Shown here: piece after piece, positions 1-4,663 of the stretch | Position numbering within the stretch: position 1 is the first letter of the stretch | Layout: every line of letters begins with the position of its first letter | DNA from: an uncultured cyanobacterium | GTDB taxonomy: Bacteria; Cyanobacteriota; Cyanobacteriia; Cyanobacteriales; Geitlerinemataceae | DNA length: 6,343 bases | Assembly: GCA_937121005.1 (NCBI GenBank) | Contig: CAKZKB010000716.1 | Coordinates: 1 to 6,343, forward strand | Direction: 5' to 3' | The notes under the pieces: model-generated | What the model saw: only the letters and a program-made list of their open reading frames with translations | What the model was told of the DNA's origin: nothing | The model's database searches: none | Program-made: the position numbers and the translations under genes

Positions 1-255
1 GACTTAATGAGACAAATGGAAGGTTTACTGGAAGCGCGTAAAGAGGGAGACTGCATTCGTCTGGAGATCGCCGATGATGTCTCTACCGAGCTATTGGAGA
101 TGCTGAAAACAAGACTGGAGTTGGCCGATTCAGGGCTTTATCGCATCGCCGGTCCTCTCGATATGTCAGCCTTTTGGGAGTTAGTCGGCCTCTCGGGTTT
201 CGAAGAATTAAAAACCAATCAGGAAATTTTCTTTAATTATATGAAATCCGGTTAA
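1..255 (+). CDS. 3' end of a truncated polyphosphate kinase 1-like protein (probable remnant)
   Basis: The frame is open from the left edge (Asp-Leu, then the Met at position 7) to a TAA at 253-255, giving 84 visible residues; the true start lies outside the window. The stretch from GDCIRLEIADD through LYRIAGPLDMS resembles the head domain of PPK1, where the family has a 'xVRLEI...LLELxxxDLYRVxGPLDL' pattern. PPK1 makes polyphosphate from ATP and is normally about 690 residues, with its phosphorylated histidine and both C-terminal catalytic domains downstream of this segment. Here the similarity stops at FEELK, followed by a short unrelated tail (TNQEIFFNYMKSG) and the stop. None of the three downstream frames seems to resume PPK. 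I infer a decayed or truncated gene. The family call is from memory of the motif; moderate confidence. Confidence 0.55.
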   Translation, partial: DLMRQMEGLLEARKEGDCIRLEIADDVSTELLEMLKTRLELADSGLYRIAGPLDMSAFWELVGLSGFEELKTNQEIFFNYMKSG

Positions 256-282
256 TTAATGCTACAATCCGATCGCCTGGCC

Positions 283-349
283 GGGCTAAGCATTCATTAT
301 GTTTAGTTGTCGGTAGAATCGTGCGTTAACTTGTATGAATGCTTAGCCC
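283..349. repeat. 15-bp perfect inverted repeat, 37-nt loop
   Basis: The arm gggctaagcattcat at 283-297 is the exact reverse complement of 335-349, so the transcript could form a 15-bp stem. It begins 28 bp after the stop of the PPK-like remnant. No T-run follows, so a classical intrinsic terminator is not supported. The right arm continues into gcccctac (346-353), an octamer also found inside both MITE-like elements of this window, which suggests a dispersed repeat rather than a gene-specific signal. Confidence 0.7.
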
Positions 350-467
350 CTACCAATACCGTATCCGTTCTGCGATCGCACATGAATAACAGATGCTTGT
401 CGAACCGAAGCGATCGTTCGGGAGTAAGACACTCCCATTACCAAACTAGATCCAAGACAATATGCTA

Positions 468-496
468 TTGACATTATTGTGAACTTGTGATATTTT
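468..496 (+). promoter_or_regulatory. sigma70-type promoter-like sequence
   Basis: A perfect -35 hexamer TTGACA (468-473) is separated by exactly 17 nt from TATTTT (491-496, four of six matches to TATAAT). TG sits one base before the -10 (488-489), as in extended -10 promoters. Transcription would start near 503, about 300 nt upstream of the hydrolase gene, and there is no open frame of note between. It could drive a long leader for that gene, or be a chance match. Confidence 0.4.
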
Positions 497-584
497 CAAG
501 AAATCCATCCAAAATATGGGACTAACTTGGGAATGATAGTCCAAAAATGACTCGAGCGTTACTGGAAGTGTTGACATCTTGTAG

Positions 585-609
585 GTTGTGTAGAGGAACG
601 ATACCCAAC
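585..609. repeat. Short hairpin repeat, 8-9-8 family, copy 1
   Basis: Stem gttgtgta (585-592), loop gaggaacga (593-601) and stem tacccaac (602-609), with one non-Watson-Crick (T:C) mismatch in the stem. It belongs to the same family as the hairpins at 2395-2419 and 2532-2556, which share the 8-9-8 geometry and the GTTGGGT/ACCCAAC stem. Such stems are common dispersed repeats in cyanobacterial genomes. Confidence 0.7.
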
Positions 610-664
610 GCCATCGGTTCCGGTTGTTTGGATGCGTGCTTCAACCCCACCTATCCCCTGGTGT

Positions 665-731
665 AGAAACCCGGTTTCTCGCCGATTGTCAGAAAAAATG
701 CAAAATTTTTCCTTTTAGAAACCGGGTTTCT
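665..731. repeat. 67-bp element bounded by 15-bp perfect inverted repeats, each nearly palindromic
   Basis: The left arm agaaacccggtttct (665-679) and right arm agaaaccgggtttct (717-731) are exact reverse complements. Each arm is also a 7-bp palindrome around one central base, so each can fold alone or with the other. The interior (680-716) is A/T-rich. The right arm ends 67 bp before the GTG of the hydrolase gene, so the element lies in its likely 5' region. This repeat type is frequent in filamentous cyanobacteria; here it is classed as a dispersed repeat with possible influence on the downstream transcript. Confidence 0.7.
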
Positions 732-786
732 TATTTTACCATAGATTGCAAGTAAGAGCGTCTCTCTCCCATATTGTTTTACTGTT

Positions 787-794
787 GAGGAAAC
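787..794 (+). promoter_or_regulatory. Ribosome binding site supporting a GTG start
   Basis: GAGGAAAC at 787-794 places GAGG 8 nt before the GTG at 799. It is the only Shine-Dalgarno-like sequence near the start, and it supports GTG as initiator because the next residues begin a normal signal peptide. Confidence 0.6.
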
Positions 795-798
795 GATC

Positions 799-1767
799 GT
801 GAAAATTTGGCGGCGTGGATTGGTTTTTGTTTTAGCCTTTGCGGTAGCGATCGCGATCGCGTTTGTCGATCGCCTTCCTACTGTGGCCCAAACCGAACTC
901 ACCCTAGAAGCGGCGGGGTTGAGTTTAGAAGAATTGGGTGAGGGCGTTTACGGCTTAATTTCCAGTACCGACTTTCCCAACGAAGATCCCAATATTGCCA
1001 TCTGTAATGCGGCAATTGTTATCGGCGAAGATGGTATTTTAGTCATCGATCCGTTTCAAAACGAAGACTTAGCCAATTTAGCCTTTTCTCAAGCGGAAGA
1101 ACTAAGCGATCGTCCCCTTCTTTACGTCCTTAACACCCACTATCACTACGACCATACAGGTGGAAATGCCGCCGCTACAGCCCGCGACATTCCCATTGTC
1201 GGTCGCGACCCCATTCGCGAATATATGTTAGAACGCAATGGCGAACAGGATCCCAATGTTGCACCGCCGCAGGTGGTTTTTAACGGAGAAGTGAGTTTAT
1301 GGTTGGGCGATCGCGAGGTTAAAATCGAAACAGTAGAAGGACACTCGGGCGGTACAGATTTGGTAGCCTATATTCCCGATGTCGATGTATTAATTGCGGG
1401 CGATATTTTGTTCCACCAACGCTTTCCCTATGCGGCTGATGGTAATTTAGACAAATGGCAAGAATCCCTCGATCGCCTCAGCGAAAAATATGCCACTTCC
1501 ACCATTTTACCCGGTCACGGGCCGGTCAGCGATCGCGCGGGTTTAGACACCTTGAATAACTATTTCGACTACTTGGAATACCTAGCCGAAACCTGGGAAG
1601 CCGAAGGGTTGAACCAAGAAGAAGCGATCGCCTCGGCATCGCAAATGCCCCCCGCCTACAACGATTATAAATTCAAAGCCCTGTACGAGAACAATTTAGC
1701 CACAGCGTACCAACAATGGGTCGCAGATGAAATGTCCGAGTCTCTTACAGATCCGCAGGAGAATTGA
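799..1767 (+). CDS. Exported metallo-beta-lactamase-fold hydrolase
   Basis: A 322-residue protein starting at GTG. Residues 1-30 form a signal peptide: Arg-rich n-region (KIWRR), hydrophobic core to about residue 22, likely cleavage after Ala30 (TVA/QT), so it probably acts in the periplasm or on the cell surface. The metal site is complete: HYHYDH gives His114, His116, Asp118 and His119; GHSGGTD gives His182; AGD gives Asp202; PGHGP gives His240. This is the set of a dinuclear-zinc MBL hydrolase of the glyoxalase II/SoxH-like type rather than the RNase or RNA-processing types, which carry extra domains. The C-terminal ~75 residues are charged and probably helical. The substrate cannot be told; a true antibiotic-cleaving enzyme is only one option. 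Two overlapping HIP1 octamers (847-860) encode the AIAIA of the signal core. The 3' end overlaps the convergent mobA by 23 bp. Confidence 0.9.
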   Translation: MKIWRRGLVFVLAFAVAIAIAFVDRLPTVAQTELTLEAAGLSLEELGEGVYGLISSTDFPNEDPNIAICNAAIVIGEDGILVIDPFQNEDLANLAFSQAEELSDRPLLYVLNTHYHYDHTGGNAAATARDIPIVGRDPIREYMLERNGEQDPNVAPPQVVFNGEVSLWLGDREVKIETVEGHSGGTDLVAYIPDVDVLIAGDILFHQRFPYAADGNLDKWQESLDRLSEKYATSTILPGHGPVSDRAGLDTLNNYFDYLEYLAETWEAEGLNQEEAIASASQMPPAYNDYKFKALYENNLATAYQQWVADEMSESLTDPQEN

Positions 1768-2320
1768 CATTACGCAACATTTCGGAAACGCGATCGTCTA
1801 CAACCGGAGAACGGACGGGAATCGTGGGCAACCACTTTTGAAACGATCGCCCTCCGGTTTGCATAAATGCCTTTAAGGAGTCCTTCGCCTCCTGTTTGTA
1901 AAAGCCACAAAGGGGTTCCCAACCGAGAACGTGGTGGGGAACGAAGGCGAGAACTTCTGGAGACAATTCGTCCAACTGTTGCGCCCAATTGCATAAAATG
2001 TTAGCATCGAGTCGGGGCAAATCGCAGCCGAGCAACAACACCCACTCGCTGTCAATTTGCTGCCAACCCTGGTAAAATGCGTCCATGGGGCCGCCACCGG
2101 GTGCAGTTTCCTCGAGCCAATGACAGCTTTCGGGCAGAATTTGGCGGTAGGTTTCAATGCGCGGGGTGACGATACAAACGCGATCGCTACAGGTACTCGC
2201 AACATCATACACTCGTCGCAACAAAGGAACCCCGTCCCATTCCACGAGGGCTTTATCGCGACCCATGCGCGAACTTTGTCCACCTGCTAGAATTAGAGTG
2301 ACGAGTTGGTTAGCATTCAT
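1745..2320 (-). CDS. mobA: Molybdenum cofactor guanylyltransferase MobA
   Basis: A 191-residue cytoplasmic enzyme that transfers GMP from GTP to molybdopterin-Mo, giving the MGD cofactor used by enzymes such as nitrate reductase. Visible family motifs, in order: the nucleotide-binding loop LILAGGQSSRMGRDKAL (9-25, with Arg18 and Lys23), APGGGPMDA (73-81), the metal-binding Asp100 in LLLGCDLP (95-102), EPLCGFY (135-141), and the C-terminal NVNSPADL (184-191) that contacts the guanine/cofactor region in the family. Length matches typical MobA (about 190-200), so it appears intact. The ATG is chosen because the P-loop-like motif begins at residue 9, as usual; the upstream GGG about 8 nt away is only a weak ribosome site. 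A heptamer array lies just upstream. No other molybdopterin gene is in the window. Confidence 0.95.
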   Translation of the reverse strand: MNANQLVTLILAGGQSSRMGRDKALVEWDGVPLLRRVYDVASTCSDRVCIVTPRIETYRQILPESCHWLEETAPGGGPMDAFYQGWQQIDSEWVLLLGCDLPRLDANILCNWAQQLDELSPEVLAFVPHHVLGWEPLCGFYKQEAKDSLKAFMQTGGRSFQKWLPTIPVRSPVVDDRVSEMLRNVNSPADL

Positions 2321-2350
2321 AGTTGACCCTGTTGACTGGAGGTGTCATTT

Positions 2351-2384
2351 CAGTGACCAGTGACCAGTGACCAGTGACCAGTGA
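2351..2384. repeat. Heptamer tandem repeat (CAGTGAC, 4 full copies plus a partial)
   Basis: Four exact copies of cagtgac at 2351-2378 are followed by cagtga at 2379-2384. It begins 31 bp upstream of the mobA start and would be in its leader or promoter, reading as TCACTGG units on the mobA strand. Seven-base tandem repeats of this kind (STRR sequences) are known from filamentous cyanobacteria and vary in copy number by slippage. Confidence 0.9.
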
Positions 2385-2394
2385 AATTTTGCAG

Positions 2395-2419
2395 GTTGGG
2401 TATCGTTCCTCTACCCAAC
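2395..2419. repeat. Short hairpin repeat, 8-9-8 family, copy 2 (loop inverted relative to copy 1)
   Basis: Perfect 8-bp stem gttgggta (2395-2402) and tacccaac (2412-2419) around loop tcgttcctc (2403-2411). The loop is the exact reverse complement of the loop at 593-601. The bases just outside the stem (AG before; GC[C/T]ATC after) match copy 1 in the same orientation. Confidence 0.8.
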
Positions 2420-2427
2420 GCTATCAC

Positions 2428-2526
2428 TTATACCATCTTCCGAAAATCGTAGGGGCGATTCGCGAATTGCCCCTACATCTAGATTCCTATCTGTTGCAAT
2501 TAATTTAATTATGGAAATTGGTATTA
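2428..2526 (+). mobile_element. MITE-like non-autonomous element, copy 1 (99 bp)
   Basis: Ends TTATACCATCTTCC (2428-2441) and GGAAATTGGTATTA (2513-2526) are inverted at 11 of 14 positions. The interior carries a 28-bp near-perfect palindrome (2449-2476) and the decamer ATCTGTTGCA (2489-2498). The reverse complement of 4401-4505 shares the ends, the GCCCCTAC octamer and the same decamer in the same order. There is no coding capacity. TA-type ends are compatible with IS630/Tc1-mariner-type mobilisation, but that assignment is inference; a REP-type repeat is the alternative. Confidence 0.6.
2449..2476. repeat. 28-bp palindrome inside MITE-like copy 1
   Basis: Arms GTAGGGGCGATTCG (2449-2462) and CGAATTGCCCCTAC (2463-2476) pair at 13 of 14 positions, the exception being a G opposite T. 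The palindrome has no loop and would form a cruciform in DNA or a tight hairpin in RNA. In copy 2 the corresponding place holds a different hairpin (4449-4467), so the core is variable. Confidence 0.75.
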
Positions 2527-2531
2527 TGCTT

Positions 2532-2556
2532 GTTGGGTTGAAGTATGAAACCCAAC
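2532..2556 (-). repeat. Short hairpin repeat, 8-9-8 family, copy 3; possible 3' end of the SPFH transcript
   Basis: Perfect stem gttgggtt (2532-2539) and aacccaac (2549-2556) with a 9-nt loop. It lies 6 bp past the stop codon of the SPFH gene on that gene's strand, so it could stabilise or end the transcript. No T-run follows on the minus strand, so intrinsic termination is not shown. It shares geometry and stem sequence with the other two family members. Confidence 0.6.
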
Positions 2557-2562
2557 CTACAC

Positions 2563-3399
2563 CTAACTTTGTCCGCTTTGTCCGCCGCCTCCCGATCGTC
2601 CCTGATTTCCCCCATGATTGGTCGGAATATTTGTGGGATCGATCAACACCGAATCGAAAGCATCCGATAGGGTTTTCGGATCCATAAATATCACTTTCGC
2701 ATTGTTGCTCGCCCCTAACCGTTGCGTGGCATCGACGTAGCGCTGGTTGACGAAAAAGTGGAGGATTTCGCGGCTATTGGGCTTAGAATCGAGGGCTTGG
2801 GCAATGAGGCGCAAATATTCAGCCGTCCCTTGAGCCTCGGAAATTGCCGCCCGTTTTTTGATTTCTGCGGCTTGTTCTAACTCCATGGATTCGAGCACGG
2901 TTTGGGCGGGTTTAATTTGCTTAATTTCCACGCGCACAACTTTTACGCCCCAGGGTTCGGTGATTTCATCGAGTTGGCGCAATAGCACTTGGTTGATGGT
3001 ATCGCGCTCGGACACGGTAGACTCTAATTCTCGGCGACCAATTTCGGCACTTAAGGTTGCCATAACGCGGTTTTTGATGGCATTTTCCACATCTTGGATG
3101 GCATAATAGGTTTTTTCCAGCTCGAAAATTTGCCAGTAGAGTACCGCATCGACGGTGACGGAAACGCTATCTTTAGTTAGGGCTAAATAGGGTTCGAGGT
3201 CTAAAACTTGTTCGCGAATGGTTTCTTCCCAAACAATGCGATCGATATAGGGAATTACCCAGTTTACGCCTGCGTTGAGCGTCGTGCGATAGCGCCCCAA
3301 ACGCTCGACGAGGGCTTGATTGCCTTCGTTGACAATTTTGATGCTGCCCACTGCCGTACCTACAAGCACCAACGCTAGCGCCGCAAGAATCGATTCCAT
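2563..3399 (-). CDS. SPFH/Band 7 (slipin/stomatin-like) membrane protein
   Basis: A 278-residue protein with one N-terminal hydrophobic segment (about 4-20) and no cleavage site, so it is probably a membrane-anchored protein with the bulk on one side. The SPFH domain runs from about 20 to 190: IVNEGNQALVERLGRY (22-37), GVNWVIPYID (44-53), TKDSVSVTVDAVLYWQI (75-91) and WGVKVVRVEIKQI (150-162) are typical. A helical, probably coiled-coil stretch follows (about 165-205), then AKVIFMDP (234-241), usual in slipins, and a Gly/Ser/Gln-rich tail (263-278). Such proteins form large oligomeric rings or scaffolds on membranes and help quality control; HflK/HflC and prohibitins are relatives. Synechocystis has several; which one this matches cannot be told here. 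The NfeD partner often found next to slipins is absent from both sides. The ATG start begins the hydrophobic anchor; its ribosome site is weak. Confidence 0.88.
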   Translation of the reverse strand: MESILAALALVLVGTAVGSIKIVNEGNQALVERLGRYRTTLNAGVNWVIPYIDRIVWEETIREQVLDLEPYLALTKDSVSVTVDAVLYWQIFELEKTYYAIQDVENAIKNRVMATLSAEIGRRELESTVSERDTINQVLLRQLDEITEPWGVKVVRVEIKQIKPAQTVLESMELEQAAEIKKRAAISEAQGTAEYLRLIAQALDSKPNSREILHFFVNQRYVDATQRLGASNNAKVIFMDPKTLSDAFDSVLIDPTNIPTNHGGNQGRSGGGGQSGQS

Positions 3400-3521
3400 G
3401 ACGAACCTGGGGGGTGAAGTTATGTCTATTAAAGCACATCGCTACGTCGATTGGGTTGCCCTGGCACAGTAGGGATCGCAGGGCGCGATCGCCTCGCGTA
3501 TCGATCGCGGCATCGGGTGGC
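3400..3521. other. Intergenic spacer with no clear signal
   Basis: A 122-bp spacer between the ATP-grasp gene and the SPFH gene, both on the minus strand. Its left half in plus coordinates is the leader of the SPFH gene. The 3475-3515 part is rich in GATCG-type words and includes one HIP1 site. I see no convincing promoter, terminator or small gene. Confidence 0.5.
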
Positions 3522-4352
3522 CTAGTATTCCATTAACGAAATCAAAATCTTCTCAAACACTTCCACTGCCAAACGTTCGTCGTTATCTCGAATGAATATG
3601 CTATAATTTGGGTGAGAGTTGATTTCAATTAACCAAAAGGTTCCCTTTTTGTCCAGGGCGACATCAAACCCGGCATACTTAATCGGAAGTACGCCAAAAA
3701 TCGGCTGCAAAAACTGCTCGACTCCAGCCATGAGATTGCGATCGCCAACATATTTTGCCTCCGCACCTTGCCAGTGTAGCGGACTTAAATTACCCGAAAA
3801 TTCTGCCCGATCGATGTTTTTCTCATACAGCAAAATTAGATCGCCATCGAGACAGATGGCTCGATACTCTTTTTGGATGTTAATGTATTCTTGAGCGATC
3901 GCCACGTAATCCCAAGCGCGATCGTTGGGGTTAAAAATCGTTTCTAGTGCCGATCGCACGGTTTCTTTGTCCCGACAGCAAAAGACATTTCGACCGGAAG
4001 ATCCGCGATTTTTCTTGACAATGACAGGCAGAGAAAACGAGTCGAGAATCTCAGCTTCGATCGCATCAATGCTCGTTTCGTTAAGATACTGTTTGTATTT
4101 GTCTTCTACAAGCGGGTACAAAAACCCTCTGGTTTGCGGCTGTTTGATTGTATCTTTAAGCAACTGATAAGTATATTCTTTGTCTTTAATAATTTGGGCC
4201 ATCGACTGGCTGAGTAAAGGGGTTGAGTAGTTGACAAAAAAATAGTCTTCTTTTAAGCCAACTTTGACGATATTAGAATTGGGGTGCAAAATCTCGTAGC
4301 GAATATTTAACTTTTGACAAGCCTCTGTTAATAACCGAATATTGGTTAGCAT
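3522..4352 (-). CDS. ATP-grasp ligase, RimK/glutathione synthetase-like, substrate unknown
   Basis: A 276-residue soluble protein. An N-terminal pre-ATP-grasp region (about 1-60, with HPNSNIVKVG and the DKEYTYQLLKD segment at 57-67) is followed by the ATP-binding fold: LPVIVKKNRGSSGRNV (108-123) supplies the nucleotide lysine and the small glycine-rich loop; EYINIQKEYRAICLDGDL (155-172) is the second nucleotide strand; Asp230 (AGFDVALD) and LIEINSHP (241-248, Glu243 and Asn245) form the metal site. All expected catalytic positions appear intact. The family joins a carboxylate, through an acyl-phosphate, to an amine or thiol, as in RimK, glutathione synthetase and the ATP-grasp part of cyanophycin synthetase. 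No neighbour suggests the substrate: ndhE and the SPFH gene are its flanks. There is no clear Shine-Dalgarno sequence; the ATG was chosen because it begins the pre-ATP-grasp domain and no earlier in-frame ATG is evident. Confidence 0.85.
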   Translation of the reverse strand: MLTNIRLLTEACQKLNIRYEILHPNSNIVKVGLKEDYFFVNYSTPLLSQSMAQIIKDKEYTYQLLKDTIKQPQTRGFLYPLVEDKYKQYLNETSIDAIEAEILDSFSLPVIVKKNRGSSGRNVFCCRDKETVRSALETIFNPNDRAWDYVAIAQEYINIQKEYRAICLDGDLILLYEKNIDRAEFSGNLSPLHWQGAEAKYVGDRNLMAGVEQFLQPIFGVLPIKYAGFDVALDKKGTFWLIEINSHPNYSIFIRDNDERLAVEVFEKILISLMEY

Positions 4353-4392
4353 TGCGGGTTAGGAAGAGTAGAAGGGTTGGAGATGGACAATA

Positions 4393-4398
4393 ATTGTA
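4393..4398 (-). promoter_or_regulatory. Possible -10 element for the ATP-grasp gene
   Basis: Read on the minus strand this is TACAAT, five of six matches to TATAAT, about 40 nt before the ATG. A recognisable -35 is missing: the place 17 nt upstream reads GAATTC and lies inside the MITE-like element. Weak support only. Confidence 0.25.
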
Positions 4399-4400
4399 GT

Positions 4401-4505
4401 TAATACCAATTTCCAGAATTCATGCAACAGATGAGAATTGGGACGTAGGGGCAAACGGCGTTTGCCCATTTCCAAGTGTAACACTATTTTTGGAAAATGG
4501 TATAA
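4401..4505 (-). mobile_element. MITE-like non-autonomous element, copy 2 (105 bp, opposite orientation)
   Basis: Ends TAATACCAATTTCC (4401-4414) and GGAAAATGGTATAA (4492-4505) are inverted at 12 of 14 positions. On the minus strand it lines up with the element at 2428-2526: same end sequences, GCCCCTAC (from 4445-4452) and ATCTGTTGCA (from 4423-4432). The half next to the AATACC end is the better conserved; the other half has diverged. It contains the perfect hairpin 4449-4467 and no reading frame. It sits 48 bp upstream of the ATP-grasp start. Confidence 0.6.
4449..4467. repeat. 8-bp perfect hairpin inside MITE-like copy 2
   Basis: GGGCAAAC (4449-4456), loop ggc, GTTTGCCC (4460-4467). It occupies the same place in the element as the 28-bp palindrome of copy 1 but has a different sequence apart from the GTAGGGGC entry. 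Confidence 0.75.
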
Positions 4506-4547
4506 GGATTCAGATCGATGGTAATATTTCCCGAATTGTGTTTGGTA

Positions 4548-4568
4548 AAGGGAGCGTCTCGCTCCCTT
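4548..4568. repeat. 9-bp perfect hairpin with 3-nt loop
   Basis: AAGGGAGCG (4548-4556), loop tct, CGCTCCCTT (4560-4568). It lies between the ATP-grasp and ndhE genes and has no T-run on either side. A degenerate relative, gtaagagcgtctctctccc, is at 752-770 just upstream of the hydrolase gene, so this looks like a dispersed repeat. Confidence 0.65.
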
Positions 4569-4626
4569 ACTGTCACAAACGCGATCGAGATGCTTGCACT
4601 ACCAAACCTACCTGAATGCTTACAAT

Positions 4627-4652
4627 TGTAGCGGGAATGTAACCCCGCTACA
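4627..4652 (-). terminator. Candidate 3' hairpin of the ndhE transcript
   Basis: TGTAGCGGG (4627-4635) and CCCGCTACA (4644-4652) form a perfect 9-bp GC-rich stem with an 8-nt loop, 11 bp beyond the ndhE stop. On the minus strand the sequence after the stem is ATTGTAAG, a poor T-run. It could end or protect the ndh message, but it also resembles a dispersed repeat. Confidence 0.4.
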
Positions 4653-4663
4653 TTAAAACAGAT

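Noticed and set aside
420..436. GGGAGT-ACTCCC hairpin as a terminator for the PPK-like frame
   Set aside because: Only 6 bp, no following T-run, and 165 bp beyond the stop codon.
571..576. Second TTGACA as a promoter
   Set aside because: No -10-like hexamer at 16-18 nt; the expected place falls inside the hairpin at 585-609.
651..902. 83-residue minus-strand frame across the hydrolase start
   Set aside because: It is antisense to the signal peptide and the 665-731 repeat, low in complexity (AIAIATAKAKTKT mirrors the HIP1 stretch), and has no family resemblance.
1873..2283. 136-residue minus-strand frame inside mobA
   Set aside because: It is a shifted frame of mobA, which has all family motifs in the other frame; Cys/Pro/Arg-rich composition without motifs.
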